Counted from the first letter of the stretch, positions 8,669 through 17,379 are shown. The stretch is DNA of 64,000 nucleotides from an uncultured Lewinella sp. (GCA_937873655.1 CALMYQ010000201.1:36405-100404); one strand, 5' to 3'. A program made the numbers and translations. Notes: generated by a model from the sequence alone, not told the origin.

Positions 8669-9046
8669 TTACTTGGTCACTTTTTTCTTGTTGGCCACCG
8701 TCTTACGCTTCCCTTTGCGGGTACGGGCATTGGTACGCGTCCTTTGGCCTCTCACAGGTAACCCTTTACGGTGGCGAAGTCCACGCACACAAGCAATGTC
8801 CATTAAACGTTTGATGCTCAGTTGGACCTCAGAGCGCAATTCACCTTCGACTTTGTATTCTGCGGTGATAATCCTTGAGATTTCCCTGATGTTCTCATCC
8901 GTCCAGTCCTGAACCTTGATGTTTTCGTCAATGCCTGCTTTCTCCAGGATCTTGGCGGCAGAGGACGAACCAATGCCGAAGATGTACGTCAGGCTAACGA
9001 CACCGCGCTTGTTTCTGGGTAAATCAATGCCAGCAATACGAGCCAT
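8669..9046 (-). CDS. rpsM: 30S ribosomal protein S13
   Basis: The 125-residue protein begins MARIAGIDLPRNKRGVVSL. It has the helix-turn segment YIFGIGSSSAAKIL and the basic tail LPVRGQRTRTNARTRKG, which reaches the decoding tRNAs. S13 forms the inter-subunit bridge at the head of the 30S subunit. It follows rpmJ in the alpha operon. Confidence 0.99.
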   Translation of the reverse strand: MARIAGIDLPRNKRGVVSLTYIFGIGSSSAAKILEKAGIDENIKVQDWTDENIREISRIITAEYKVEGELRSEVQLSIKRLMDIACVRGLRHRKGLPVRGQRTRTNARTRKGKRKTVANKKKVTK

Positions 9047-9128
9047 TGTTCAAAAAAAGTTTGTGTGATCAATCCGGCGGCATGCCACAGCTCTTAACCG
9101 GCAGCGGCCGCCCACCATTCAGCACGCA

Positions 9129-9245
9129 TCAACCCTGACGCTGCTTGAATTTTGGATTTTTCTTGTTAATGATATAAAGCTTACCTTTTCTTCTGACGAT
9201 CTTGCAGTCAGCGGATCGCTTTTTGATCGAAGGTTTTACTTTCAT
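9129..9245 (-). CDS. rpmJ: 50S ribosomal protein L36, zinc-free type
   Basis: This is a 38-residue gene between infA and rpsM. It reads MKVKPSIKKRSADCKIV, continues RRKGKLYIINKKNPK, and ends FKQRQG. Three of the four zinc ligands of classical L36 are replaced (Ser11, Asn27, Phe33) and only Cys14 remains. This matches the zinc-independent form known from other Bacteroidota. The ATG at 9245 is the only sensible start, 22 bases after the infA stop. Confidence 0.96.
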   Translation of the reverse strand: MKVKPSIKKRSADCKIVRRKGKLYIINKKNPKFKQRQG

Positions 9246-9267
9246 CGGAACGTGATTTTTCTGTAAC

Positions 9268-9486
9268 TTACTTGTACCGGTAGATGATCCGGCCGCGCGA
9301 CAAATCGTACGGCGACATTTCCACCGCTACTTTATCACCCGGTAGGATGCGGATATAATTCATGCGCATCTTTCCGGAAATTGTAGCAATAATCTGATGA
9401 TCATTTTCCAGACGGACCCGAAACATCGCGTTGGAAAGGGCTTCTTCAATAATTCCGTCTTGCTTGATTAGGTTCTTTTTACCCAT
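9268..9486 (-). CDS. infA: Translation initiation factor IF-1
   Basis: The 72-residue S1/OB-fold protein blocks the A site during initiation. The start at MGKKNLIKQDGIIEEALSNA (9486) was chosen although the frame is open for another 99 codons. Those upstream codons overlap map in another frame and look unrelated. The hallmark GKMRMNYIRILPGDKVAVE and the end LSRGRIIYRYK are intact. A strong promoter lies only 19-47 bases upstream. Confidence 0.97.
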   Translation of the reverse strand: MGKKNLIKQDGIIEEALSNAMFRVRLENDHQIIATISGKMRMNYIRILPGDKVAVEMSPYDLSRGRIIYRYK

Positions 9487-9504
9487 ATTTTGATTTTCGG
9501 GATG

Positions 9505-9533
9505 CAAAGATAAGGAAAAGTATTGATTTTCAA
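9505..9533 (-). promoter_or_regulatory. Internal promoter for infA and downstream alpha-operon genes
   Basis: On the minus strand TTG (9533-9531) is followed by 18 bases and TATCTTTG (9512-9505), close to the Bacteroidota TTTG-N19-TAnnTTTG consensus. It lies in the 73-base gap between map and infA and would give a leader of roughly 15 bases. Confidence 0.7.
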
Positions 9534-9559
9534 CTTTTTTCCTCCATTTTCTTTCAGAA

Positions 9560-10387
9560 TCAAGCAAGCTCCATTTTAAGCCCGATCTCCTTGAGGTTCG
9601 AATTATTCGCCACAGCTTGTTCCACAATACTGTGGTCGCTGAGGATATCCGCCCTGGTCTTTCTGATGACAACCGTATGCTCAAAATGAGCGGACGGCTT
9701 GTGGTCCTTGGCAAAAACCGTCCAGCCGTCTCTGGCTGTCTTGACCCGCTTTTGCCCCATATTGACCATGGGTTCAATTGCAATAACCAATCCTTCCCGG
9801 AGTTTCACCCCTTTGCCCCGCTTACCGAAATTGGGTACCTCCGGCGCTTCGTGGAGATCCCGGCCGAGGCCGTGGCCAACCAGTTCGCGGACGATGCCGA
9901 ACCCATTGTGGCGTTCAACGTACTCCTGGATCGTCGCCCCGATATCGCCGATGCGCTTACCGGAAACAGCTTGTTCGATCCCCTTGTACAAGGAAGTATT
10001 GGTAACACTCAGGAGCTCAACCACATCTTCCCCGACATCGCCGACCGCAAAGGTATAGGCGGAGTCGCCGTGGAAGCCGTTGAGAAAAACACCGCAGTCA
10101 ACCGAAACAACATCGCCGTCCTTGAACGGTTGGTCCTTATCTGGAATACCGTGGACCACCTGTTCGTTGAGGGAGACGCAGAGCGCCGCGGGAAAACCCT
10201 TATATCCTTTGAATGATGGGATGCCACCATGGTCACGGATGACCTCTTCCGCCGTCTTGTCCAGGTCGACCCCGGTAATCCCGGGGCGCAGCATGGCGCC
10301 GACTTCAGCCAGGACCTTGCTCACTACCAGGCAACTTTTCCTGATCAGTTCGACTTCTTCATCCGTTTTATAAATGATCATCCCCAT
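9560..10387 (-). CDS. map: Methionine aminopeptidase, type I
   Basis: The 275-residue metalloenzyme removes the initiator Met from new proteins. The five metal ligands can be seen: the two Asp in SVDCGVFLNGFHGDSAY, the His in ELVGHGLGRDLHEAP, Glu in GLVIAIEPMVN, and Glu in FEHTVVI. Either MGMIIYKTDEEVELIRKS or the ATG two codons later could be the start; the first is given. The gene begins 12 bases after the secY stop, the usual secY-map-infA order. adk, which many bacteria have here, is absent. Confidence 0.97.
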   Translation of the reverse strand: MGMIIYKTDEEVELIRKSCLVVSKVLAEVGAMLRPGITGVDLDKTAEEVIRDHGGIPSFKGYKGFPAALCVSLNEQVVHGIPDKDQPFKDGDVVSVDCGVFLNGFHGDSAYTFAVGDVGEDVVELLSVTNTSLYKGIEQAVSGKRIGDIGATIQEYVERHNGFGIVRELVGHGLGRDLHEAPEVPNFGKRGKGVKLREGLVIAIEPMVNMGQKRVKTARDGWTVFAKDHKPSAHFEHTVVIRKTRADILSDHSIVEQAVANNSNLKEIGLKMELA

Positions 10388-10399
10388 GATTCCTCATAT

Positions 10400-11794
10400 T
10401 TACATATTAGCGCCGATGCTTTGCATCCTGCCGCTGTTGCGGCCCTGGATGCGGCCGGATTTCACCAGACCGTCATAACGGCGCATCAGCAAGTGGCTTT
10501 CAATCTGTTGGAGGGTATCCAATACAACACCGACCATGATCAGGAGCGACGTACCGCCAAAGAACTGTGCAAATCCCGTATTGACGCCGAACGCCCTGGC
10601 AATGGAGGGCAGGATGGCGATAAAGCCCAGGATAACCGCACCCGGCAGCGTGATCCGCGTAGTCACTGAGTCGATGAAGTCAGCCGTCGCCTTACCCGGT
10701 TTTACGCCCGGAATGAAAGCGTTCTGGCGCTTCAGGTATTCGGCGTACTGTGTCGGGTTCACCATAAGGGCGGTATAAACATACGTAAACGCCACCACCA
10801 TGATGAAGTAGATGATATTGTAGGGCGCTGAAGTGAAATCGTTCAGTGCGCGCAGGATCGGGTGCGCATTCAGGTCGCTTTGCTGACCGGCGATGATCTG
10901 AGCGGCTACTGCCGGCAGGAACATCAGGGCCTGTGCAAAGATGATCGGCATCACACCTGCGGCGTTCACCTTCAACGGGATATAATCCCGCACACCCGAA
11001 GCCGGGATATTGGCGCTGCCGCGGCCCACCATCCGTTTGGCAAACTGGATGGGAATGCGCCGCACACCGATGACCACCATCACGGTCGCCATGATGATAC
11101 CGTAGAGCAGCGCCATTTCGACGATCAGGTTCAGGATCCGGCCTGCGCTGAACTGCGAGTTGATCTCGAAAGCGAAGGCAGCCGGAAGGGAGGCGATGAT
11201 ACCGATGGTGATCAACAGGGAAACACCGTTGCCGATCCCTTTGTCCGTGATCCGTTCTCCCAACCACATGGCAAAAACAGTACCGGTGGAAAGGATGATG
11301 ATATTGGACAGCCAGAAGATCCCGTCCGGAACGCTGGGGTCGACCGCCGGGATGCCGTTGGCAGACATGCTCTTCACGTAGGAAAGATAGGTGCCGCCCT
11401 GAACCAGCGTAATGGCTACGGTAAGCATCCTGGTGATCTGGTTGACTTTCCGCCGCCCCGATTCGCCCTCTTTCTGCTGGAGGCGCTGGAAATAAGGCAC
11501 CGCAAATCCCAGAAGCTGAATGATAATGGAGGCGGTGATATAGGGCATGATGCCCAAAGCCATGATGGACGCCTTTTTAAAAGCTCCACCCGTAAAGGTG
11601 TTGATCAGGCTGAGCAGGTCATTCCCGCTCGAACTTGATTTGATGGCTTCTTCCAGGATCGCCGGATTAATACCCGGCAAAACCACGAAGGAACCGAAAC
11701 GGAAGACAAAAAGCAGCCCCAGGGTAAAAAGAATACGCTGGCGCAATTCCTTGATCTTCCAAATATTCTTGAGCGTATCAAAAAAACGTTTCAT
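10400..11794 (-). CDS. secY: Protein translocase subunit SecY
   Basis: The 464-residue inner-membrane protein is the translocation channel for exported and membrane proteins. The sequence shows the expected ten hydrophobic segments, the plug/TM2 region GIMPYITASIIIQLL, and the TM7 region GVMPIIFAQALMFLP. The C-terminal cytoplasmic end is TLQQIESHLLMRRYDGLVK. It is placed between rplO (9-base gap) and map (12-base gap), as in most bacteria. Confidence 0.99.
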   Translation of the reverse strand: MKRFFDTLKNIWKIKELRQRILFTLGLLFVFRFGSFVVLPGINPAILEEAIKSSSSGNDLLSLINTFTGGAFKKASIMALGIMPYITASIIIQLLGFAVPYFQRLQQKEGESGRRKVNQITRMLTVAITLVQGGTYLSYVKSMSANGIPAVDPSVPDGIFWLSNIIILSTGTVFAMWLGERITDKGIGNGVSLLITIGIIASLPAAFAFEINSQFSAGRILNLIVEMALLYGIIMATVMVVIGVRRIPIQFAKRMVGRGSANIPASGVRDYIPLKVNAAGVMPIIFAQALMFLPAVAAQIIAGQQSDLNAHPILRALNDFTSAPYNIIYFIMVVAFTYVYTALMVNPTQYAEYLKRQNAFIPGVKPGKATADFIDSVTTRITLPGAVILGFIAILPSIARAFGVNTGFAQFFGGTSLLIMVGVVLDTLQQIESHLLMRRYDGLVKSGRIQGRNSGRMQSIGANM

Positions 11795-11803
11795 TGGTCA
11801 AAA

Positions 11804-12250
11804 TTAAACTAGATTAACAGTTCCGCCCAATCCTTCGATTGCAGCCTTTGCGCTTTCAGAAACGGCATGAACGCTAACCGACAACTTGGCGCCAAGTTTA
11901 CCGTTACCCAGGACTTTCACCTTGTCGGCCTTCTTGGCATAACCCTTATCATTCAGAAAGCCGAGGTCGATCTCCGTCACACCGAATTTGTCGGCGATAT
12001 GCTGCAACTGCCCCAAATTAAACACAACAAATTCAACCCGGTTAGGGTTTTTGAAACCTACTTTGGGCAGGCGCATCTGGAGGGGCATCTGGCCGCCTTC
12101 GAAATTGCGCTTGTTCTTATGACCAGAACGCGACTTATCGCCTTTGTGGCCGCGGGTGGAAGTGCCTCCATGCCCGGAGCCTTGACCGCGGGCGATCCGC
12201 TTGCGTTTCTTGACAGCACCTTTTGCCGGCCGTAAATGATGTAATTCCAT
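11804..12250 (-). CDS. rplO: 50S ribosomal protein L15
   Basis: The 148-residue protein has the Gly/Arg-rich N-terminal extension RIARGQGSGHGGTSTRGHKG and KSRSGHKNKRNFEGGQMPL, followed by the globular domain that ends in GGTVNLV. It is a late-assembling 23S rRNA binding protein. It sits between rpmD and secY in the spc operon. Confidence 0.99.
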   Translation of the reverse strand: MELHHLRPAKGAVKKRKRIARGQGSGHGGTSTRGHKGDKSRSGHKNKRNFEGGQMPLQMRLPKVGFKNPNRVEFVVFNLGQLQHIADKFGVTEIDLGFLNDKGYAKKADKVKVLGNGKLGAKLSVSVHAVSESAKAAIEGLGGTVNLV

Positions 12251-12289
12251 TATCTTTTACTTTAAAGCATTTGTCAAACCATGCCTTTA

Positions 12290-12469
12290 TCAGGCGTTTT
12301 CCACTTTCACCAGATGAGCGACCTTGGCTACCATGCCCAGGATCTGGGGCGTAGCCTCATGCTCTACCGTGTGATTGATTTTGCGCAGGCCCAATGCTTT
12401 GATCGTTTCTTTCTGACGTTTCGGACGATCGATAGTGCTCTTGACCTGGGTTACTTTGATCTTAGCCAT
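12290..12469 (-). CDS. rpmD: 50S ribosomal protein L30
   Basis: This 59-residue gene lies between rpsE and rplO. It begins MAKIKVTQVKSTIDRPKRQK, continues with GLRKINHTVEHEATPQ, and ends VAHLVKVENA. The core pattern QVKSxIxRPxxQKxTxxALGLRKxxxxV is the L30 signature. Length is typical of bacterial L30, and the ATG at 12469 is the only start that preserves the first beta strand. Confidence 0.96.
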   Translation of the reverse strand: MAKIKVTQVKSTIDRPKRQKETIKALGLRKINHTVEHEATPQILGMVAKVAHLVKVENA

Positions 12470-12513
12470 AATTTCCGATATTTTGCGCCGACCCGGAGGC
12501 CGGAGCGGAATAA

Positions 12514-13038
12514 TTATCCTTGAAATAATTTTTCCAGGGAAATGCCCCGCTGACGGGCCGTTTCCTGCGGGCTTTTCAGCTTGACCAGCGCATCGATGGT
12601 AGCTTTGACCACGTTGTGCGGGTTGGAAGAGCCTTGCGATTTGGCCAATACGTTGTGGACCCCGGCAATTTCCAGCACAGCGCGCATGGCGCCGCCGGCG
12701 ATAACGCCGGTACCGTCGGCAGCCGGCTTGATCAGGACTTTGCCTGCGCCGTATTTGCCTTTTTGCTCATGCGGGATCGTACCTTTGTACAGCGGTACAC
12801 GAACCAGGTTTTTCTTGGCGCTATCCATTGCTTTGGAAATAGCCTCGGATACGTCCCGGGCTTTACCCAAACCATGGCCGACAGCTCCTTTGCCGTCGCC
12901 GACTACAACGATGGCCGAAAAGCTGAAGGTACGACCGCCTTTGGTAACTTTAGCGACCCGGTTGAGGGCAACCAGTTTTTCTTTCAACTCTGTTTCGGCC
13001 GGTTTTACCCGGTTGGCCGTTGTATTTTTCTTAGCCAT
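12514..13038 (-). CDS. rpsE: 30S ribosomal protein S5
   Basis: The 174-residue protein has the double-stranded RNA-binding N-terminal domain (LVALNRVAKVTKGGRTFSFS, VVGDGKGAVGHGLGKARDV) and a C-terminal ribosomal S5D2-like domain (GGAMRAVLEIAGVHNVLAKS). S5 contributes to accuracy and helicase activity at the mRNA entry channel. It lies between rplR and rpmD in the spc operon. Confidence 0.99.
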   Translation of the reverse strand: MAKKNTTANRVKPAETELKEKLVALNRVAKVTKGGRTFSFSAIVVVGDGKGAVGHGLGKARDVSEAISKAMDSAKKNLVRVPLYKGTIPHEQKGKYGAGKVLIKPAADGTGVIAGGAMRAVLEIAGVHNVLAKSQGSSNPHNVVKATIDALVKLKSPQETARQRGISLEKLFQG

Positions 13039-13062
13039 TATGATATTGGTAGTTAATTCCGA

Positions 13063-13416
13063 TTAAAATTTAAGTCCGTTTTCCCTTGCGCCGTCGGCCA
13101 GGGCTTTTACCCTACCGTGATAGAGATAACCGCCGCGGTCAAAAACCACATCTTCGATCTTCAGTTGTTTGGCGCGATCAGCCAGCATTTTACCGACTTC
13201 TTTAGCCTGATCCGACTTGGTTCCTTTAACCGGGAAGCCTTTTTCAAAAGAAGAAGCTGAAGCGACCGTATTGCCGCTGACATCATCGATCAACTGGCAA
13301 TAGATGTATTTGTTGCTGCGAAAAACGCTCAGCCTCGGGCGCGATCCCGTTCCGGAGACTTTCTTGCGGATCCGGTAGTGGATCCTGCGCCTTTTACCTT
13401 CTTTACCTAATTTCAT
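13063..13416 (-). CDS. rplR: 50S ribosomal protein L18
   Basis: The 117-residue 5S rRNA-binding protein has the basic start KEGKRRRIHYRIRKKV, the SRPRLSVFRSNKYIYCQLID strand and the closing FDRGGYLYHGRVKALADGA. Position between rplF and rpsE matches the spc operon. There is a 113-base spacer between the start of this gene and the rplF stop, longer than its neighbours' spacers; no promoter is recognised in it. Confidence 0.99.
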   Translation of the reverse strand: MKLGKEGKRRRIHYRIRKKVSGTGSRPRLSVFRSNKYIYCQLIDDVSGNTVASASSFEKGFPVKGTKSDQAKEVGKMLADRAKQLKIEDVVFDRGGYLYHGRVKALADGARENGLKF

Positions 13417-13529
13417 GGTTGTTTAAAAATTATCGGCTTTAGTGTAGGGAAGGTTTTCCAAACCCAAAGCCCCGGATTAAACCATTTAATGCATTTTGAA
13501 ACACAAACCTCTTCCCGAAGGAGATCGGC

Positions 13530-14096
13530 TTATTTCTTACCGCCTTTACCGGCTGATTTACCGGCTTTGCGGCGGATTTGTTCGCCGACGAAACGGATAC
13601 CTTTGCCTTTGTAGGGTTCCGGTTTCCGGAAGGAGCGAATCTTGGCAGCGACCTGACCGATCAGTTGTTTGTCCGTGCTTTCCAGGCGGATCACAGGGTT
13701 TTTACCCTTTTCGGTAACAGTCGAAACCTTCACCTCATCCGGCAGATAGAACCAGATGGGGTGCGAGTAACCGATGATCAGTTCGAGCATATTGCCCTGG
13801 TTGCTGGCGCGGTAACCCACACCCACCAGTTCGAGTTCCTTTACATATCCATTGGCGACGCCTTCCACCATGTTGTTCACCAATGCGCGGTATAATCCGT
13901 GCATGGAGCGATGGCGCTTGCTGTCGGTCGGCCTGGAGAGGCTCACTTCGTTTCCATCGATCGACAGTTCGATATCCGGATCCACCTGCTGAGCCAATTC
14001 TCCTTTAGGTCCTTTGACTTTGACCATGTTCCCTTTTGAAACGTCCAGCGTGACGTTGGTGGGAAGTGCAATCGGAGATTTTCCAACTCTTGACAT
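13530..14096 (-). CDS. rplF: 50S ribosomal protein L6
   Basis: The 188-residue protein has the two repeated L6 domains, beginning MSRVGKSPIALPTNVTLDVS and including LVGVGYRASNQGNMLELIIG in the second domain. The C-terminus YKGKGIRFVGEQIRRKAGK is the classic L6 end that touches the sarcin-ricin loop area. It follows rpsH after 28 bases. Confidence 0.99.
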   Translation of the reverse strand: MSRVGKSPIALPTNVTLDVSKGNMVKVKGPKGELAQQVDPDIELSIDGNEVSLSRPTDSKRHRSMHGLYRALVNNMVEGVANGYVKELELVGVGYRASNQGNMLELIIGYSHPIWFYLPDEVKVSTVTEKGKNPVIRLESTDKQLIGQVAAKIRSFRKPEPYKGKGIRFVGEQIRRKAGKSAGKGGKK

Positions 14097-14124
14097 GGTA
14101 TTTTGATTTTAACCGTTCAAACAA

Positions 14125-14535
14125 TTAATATACGTAGCAAAGGACTTCGCCTCCGACATTCATGGCGCGCGCCTGCTTATCGGTCATCACACCCCGTGAA
14201 GTGGATACGATAGCGACACCCAATCCGTTGATGATGCGCGGCAGGTCAGTTGCTTTGGAATAGTTCCGAAGTCCGGGCTTGCTGATCCGGCCAAGTTCCC
14301 GGATAACGGGTTTCCTGGTCAGCGGGTCGTATTTCAGGGCGATCTTGATGGTACCCTGGGTGCCTTTCCCGACTTCGTCGTCGAATTTGTATTTCAAAAT
14401 AAATCCCTGATCATAAAGGATCTCCGTGATCCTTTTTTTCAGTTTGGAAGCAGGGATTTCAACGATGCGGTGACCCGCGCTTTGAGCGTTTCGAATTCGG
14501 GTCAAATAATCTGCAATAGGATCCGTTACGGCCAT
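14125..14535 (-). CDS. rpsH: 30S ribosomal protein S8
   Basis: The 136-residue protein starts MAVTDPIADYLTRIRNAQ and ends with the conserved GVMTDKQARAMNVGGEVLCYVY, including the S8 signature STSRGVMTD. S8 binds helix 21 of 16S rRNA and in E. coli also represses the spc operon. It lies between rpsN and rplF. Confidence 0.99.
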   Translation of the reverse strand: MAVTDPIADYLTRIRNAQSAGHRIVEIPASKLKKRITEILYDQGFILKYKFDDEVGKGTQGTIKIALKYDPLTRKPVIRELGRISKPGLRNYSKATDLPRIINGLGVAIVSTSRGVMTDKQARAMNVGGEVLCYVY

Positions 14536-14638
14536 TTTAATTGCATTGCGCCAGCGGGTTTTCCGGAGGAGTTTCCAGAACCTGGCCGACTATTGAGGAA
14601 AAATCGTTAAACTATTCGGATAAGAAGCCGGCAACTTT

Positions 14639-14908
14639 TTACCAGCTTGCTTTGGTGATACCCGGAATTTTGCCGTCGAGGGCCATTTGGCGGAATTTCA
14701 CCCGGCAAAGTCCGAATTTGCGCATATACCCCTTTGGGCGACCGGTCAGTTGACAGCGGTTGTGAAGCCTGATGGGGTTGGAGTTGCGCGGCAGTTTGTC
14801 GAGCTCATCCCAGAGCCCGTCTTCCTTCAGGCGCTTGCGCAGGTCAGCGTATTTGGCCACCATTCTGGCCCTTTTGTTCTCGCGGGCAATCAATGATTTT
14901 CTTGCCAT
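14639..14908 (-). CDS. rpsN: 30S ribosomal protein S14, zinc-free (long) type
   Basis: The 89-residue protein begins MARKSLIARENKRARMVAKY and ends YMRKFGLCRVKFRQMALDGKI-PGITKASW. The CxxC...CxxC zinc ligands of short S14 are missing (only two isolated Cys remain), so this is the C-minus type. It assembles late in the 30S head. It lies 8 bases before the rplE stop-side boundary, in the usual rplE-rpsN-rpsH order. Confidence 0.99.
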   Translation of the reverse strand: MARKSLIARENKRARMVAKYADLRKRLKEDGLWDELDKLPRNSNPIRLHNRCQLTGRPKGYMRKFGLCRVKFRQMALDGKIPGITKASW

Positions 14909-14916
14909 GACACAAA

Positions 14917-15477
14917 TTAATTTTTCTGGTTGTTCTTGAACGGCAGGCCGAGCAACTTCAGCAGGGCGAGGGCCTCAGCGTCCGTTTTGGCTGACGTTAC
15001 AAAGGTAATGTCCAACCCGGTGATCTTGCTGACCTTGTCCAGGTCGATTTCCGGGAAGATAATATGTTCGGTGACACCCATGGAGTAGTTACCACGGCCG
15101 TCGAAGCTTTTGTCATTGATCCCGCGGAAGTCGCGCACACGCGGCAGGGCCACGTTGATCAGCCTTTCCAGGAATTCGAACATGCGTTCCTTGCGAAGGG
15201 TTACGCGCGCGCCGATGGTCATTCCTTCCCTCAGTTTGAAGTTGGAAATGGAATTGCGCGCTTTGGTCGGAACGGCTTTCTGACCGGCGATCATAGTAAG
15301 TTCCGCCAGAGCGTTTTCGACCATTTTCTTATCCTGCGTTGCGCCGCCGACACCCTGGTTGATACAGATTTTCTGCAATTTGGGTACCTGCATGATGGTT
15401 TCATAACCGAATTGCTCCATCAAAGCAGGGACGACTTCCTCGCGGTATTTCTTCTGAAATGTAGGCTTTAAGCTCAT
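14917..15477 (-). CDS. rplE: 50S ribosomal protein L5
   Basis: The 186-residue 5S rRNA-binding protein starts MSLKPTFQKKYREEVVPAL. The ATG at 15477 overlaps the rplX stop as TGATG, which suggests translational coupling; a GTG one codon upstream is less likely. Conserved blocks are KICINQGVG, LREGMTIGARVTLRKERM, and RVRDFRGINDKSFDGRGNYS. Confidence 0.98.
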   Translation of the reverse strand: MSLKPTFQKKYREEVVPALMEQFGYETIMQVPKLQKICINQGVGGATQDKKMVENALAELTMIAGQKAVPTKARNSISNFKLREGMTIGARVTLRKERMFEFLERLINVALPRVRDFRGINDKSFDGRGNYSMGVTEHIIFPEIDLDKVSKITGLDITFVTSAKTDAEALALLKLLGLPFKNNQKN

Positions 15478-15830
15478 CACTTGATAATTTCTCCAGATTT
15501 TTTAGCAAATCGAACGGTCTTGCCGTTTTCGCCAACCGTCCTTCCGACGCGGGTAGGTTCTCCCGATTTGGGGTCAACCACCATCAGGTTGGAGATGTGG
15601 ATCGGAGCGGTAATTTCGTTGATGCCGCCCGGGCTGGTTTGGGTGGGCTTGGAGTGTTTTTTGCGAATGTTCACTCCATCAACGATGGCACGGTTTTCGG
15701 TGGGGAGCACTTCGAGAACTTCCCTGACCTTTGACCTATCCCGGTAAGCGCCTGCGATCACGACGACCTTGTCGCCTTTTTTGATCTTGAGCTTGGGAGC
15801 GAATCGATTTTGTTTGCCTTTATTTGCCAT
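15477..15830 (-). CDS. rplX: 50S ribosomal protein L24
   Basis: The 117-residue protein starts at MANKGKQNRFAPKLKIKKGD (15830). The open frame extends upstream into rplN and was trimmed. The KOW motif KKGDKVVVIAGAYRDRSKV is clear, as is VDGVNIRKKHSKP. L24 initiates 50S assembly. Its TGA overlaps the rplE ATG by one base. Confidence 0.97.
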   Translation of the reverse strand: MANKGKQNRFAPKLKIKKGDKVVVIAGAYRDRSKVREVLEVLPTENRAIVDGVNIRKKHSKPTQTSPGGINEITAPIHISNLMVVDPKSGEPTRVGRTVGENGKTVRFAKKSGEIIK

Positions 15831-15870
15831 TTTGCTTAAATTAATGCGGTGTATCCGGTTGAACGGACAA

Positions 15871-16236
15871 TCACAATACTTCCGGAGCCAGTGAAACGAT
15901 CCGCATGAAGTCTTTTTCACGCAGTTCGCGGGCAACGGGGCCAAAAATACGGGTTCCGCGCGGTTCGTCTGCTGCATTGAGCAGTACGCAGGCGTTGTCG
16001 TCGAAGCGGATATAGGAACCGTCTCTGCGGCGGATCGCCTTTTTGGTTCTAACGATAACGGCTTTCGAAACAGCGCCTTTTTTAATGCCGCCCGGCGTAG
16101 CGTCTTTCACCGAGACGACAATTTTGTCGCCTATCGACGCATAACGGCGTTTGGAGCCGCCTAAAACCCGGATGCAAAGCACCTCTTTTGCGCCGCTGTT
16201 ATCGGCTACTCGAAGCCTGGATTCTTGCTGTATCAT
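15871..16236 (-). CDS. rplN: 50S ribosomal protein L14
   Basis: The 121-residue protein begins MIQQESRLRVADNSGAKEVL and carries the L14 signature around ARELREKDFMRIVSLAPEVL at the end. It forms part of the inter-subunit bridge and contacts the GTPase-factor region. It lies between rpsQ and rplX. Confidence 0.99.
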   Translation of the reverse strand: MIQQESRLRVADNSGAKEVLCIRVLGGSKRRYASIGDKIVVSVKDATPGGIKKGAVSKAVIVRTKKAIRRRDGSYIRFDDNACVLLNAADEPRGTRIFGPVARELREKDFMRIVSLAPEVL

Positions 16237-16311
16237 GACGCTTTAACAGTTTAACGTTGAAATTATCGTTCCTGCATGCGGTAAAATAAGTGCAGCGGCA
16301 GGCAACGGGCA

Positions 16312-16569
16312 TTATTTTGCTCTTTCAATGATTTCGACCAAACGCCAGCGTTTCAGTTTGCTCAGCGGACGGGTCTCCATGATGCGGACCGTATCCCCTA
16401 CGTTGCAATCGTTCTTTTCGTCATGAGCCATGAACTTCTTGGTCTTTTTGACGAACTTGCCGTAGATCGGGTGACGAAGTCGACGTTCGACGGAAACAGA
16501 AATGGTTTTATCCATTTTGCTGCTGGTAACGATGCCGATCCGCGTTTTCCTAAGATTTCTTTCTGTCAT
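16312..16569 (-). CDS. rpsQ: 30S ribosomal protein S17
   Basis: The 85-residue OB-fold protein begins MTERNLRKTRIGIVTSSKMD. It has the S17 signature VGDTVRIMETRPLSKLKRWR. It follows rpmC after 21 bases and precedes rplN. Confidence 0.99.
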   Translation of the reverse strand: MTERNLRKTRIGIVTSSKMDKTISVSVERRLRHPIYGKFVKKTKKFMAHDEKNDCNVGDTVRIMETRPLSKLKRWRLVEIIERAK

Positions 16570-16590
16570 TGTCTGAAATTTTGATCCGCC

Positions 16591-16851
16591 TTATTTGCGT
16601 TTTCTCCTGGCGACAATTTTGGTCCGCTTGGCCAGGTCCTGTCCGGACATACCAGCCAGCTCCCGGCGGCGCATTTCCGTACGGATGCGCGCAATATCAC
16701 GGCGCACTTCGCGAAGCTTGAGCGGATTATCCATACCTTTCACCGCATGGTCGAACCGCATTTTCTGGTATTGCGCTTCCGTAGCTTCAAGCTCGCTGAG
16801 CAGATCTGCGTCTGCAAATTCCTGAAGCTCTTTGAATTTATCGCTTGCCAT
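16591..16851 (-). CDS. rpmC: 50S ribosomal protein L29
   Basis: The 86-residue two-helix protein has the L29 core KMRFDHAVKGMDNPLKLREV and RRDIARIRTEMRRRELAG. A longer C-terminal tail, ending KRTKIVARRKRK, makes it about 20 residues longer than E. coli L29. L29 sits at the exit tunnel. It follows rplP after 32 bases. Confidence 0.97.
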   Translation of the reverse strand: MASDKFKELQEFADADLLSELEATEAQYQKMRFDHAVKGMDNPLKLREVRRDIARIRTEMRRRELAGMSGQDLAKRTKIVARRKRK

Positions 16852-16883
16852 TATATTAATTATTGACTTTCAACAACTTAAAA

Positions 16884-17303
16884 TCAACCGGCGTAATCCG
16901 GTCGGGTGACGAACCTGGTCAGCACAGGCAATTTCTGGGCAGCAAGGCGCAGGGCTTCCTGAGCGATCTCCTGAGAAACGCCGTCAATTTCAAACATGAT
17001 CCTTCCGGGTTGCACCAGTGCGACATAGTGATCGAGCGCACCTTTACCTTTACCCATCCGAACCTCCTGAGGCTTCCTGGTCACCGGTTTATCCGGGAAA
17101 ATACGGATCCAGACCTTTCCTTCCCTTTTCATATAGCGGGTCATGGCTATACGGGCAGCTTCGATCTGGCGGTTGGTGATCCAGGCCTCATCCAGGCTCT
17201 TCAGGCCAAAAGACCCAAAGGCCACGGTACTTCCGCGGTAGGCAAGGCCAGTATTCCGTCCTTTCTGCTGCTTGCGGTATTTTGTTCTTTTCGGCTGTAA
17301 CAT
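16884..17303 (-). CDS. rplP: 50S ribosomal protein L16
   Basis: The 139-residue protein starts MLQPKRTKYRKQQKGRNTGL. It has the L16 signature KGKGALDHYVALVQPGRIMF and organizes the A-site region of 23S rRNA. The gap to rpsC is 128 bases, unusually long for this operon, and holds a possible promoter. Confidence 0.99.
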   Translation of the reverse strand: MLQPKRTKYRKQQKGRNTGLAYRGSTVAFGSFGLKSLDEAWITNRQIEAARIAMTRYMKREGKVWIRIFPDKPVTRKPQEVRMGKGKGALDHYVALVQPGRIMFEIDGVSQEIAQEALRLAAQKLPVLTRFVTRPDYAG

Positions 17304-17371
17304 TTGCCTGAAATTTTACACTTCCTGAACTGGAAAACCGTCCTGAAAAACAGGGTTCCAAAAAAGCCCCG

Positions 17372-17379
17372 CAAAGGTA
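17372..17379 (-). promoter_or_regulatory. Possible internal promoter upstream of rplP
   Basis: An exact TACCTTTG -7 element lies on the minus strand in the AT-rich 128-base rpsC-rplP gap. No TTTG is found at the right distance for the -33 element, so this is only a candidate. Confidence 0.35.

Noticed and set aside
9487..9783. N-terminal extension of infA (99 extra codons)
   Set aside because: It runs through the promoter and into map in another frame, and has no IF-1 homology; the 72-residue start is conserved.
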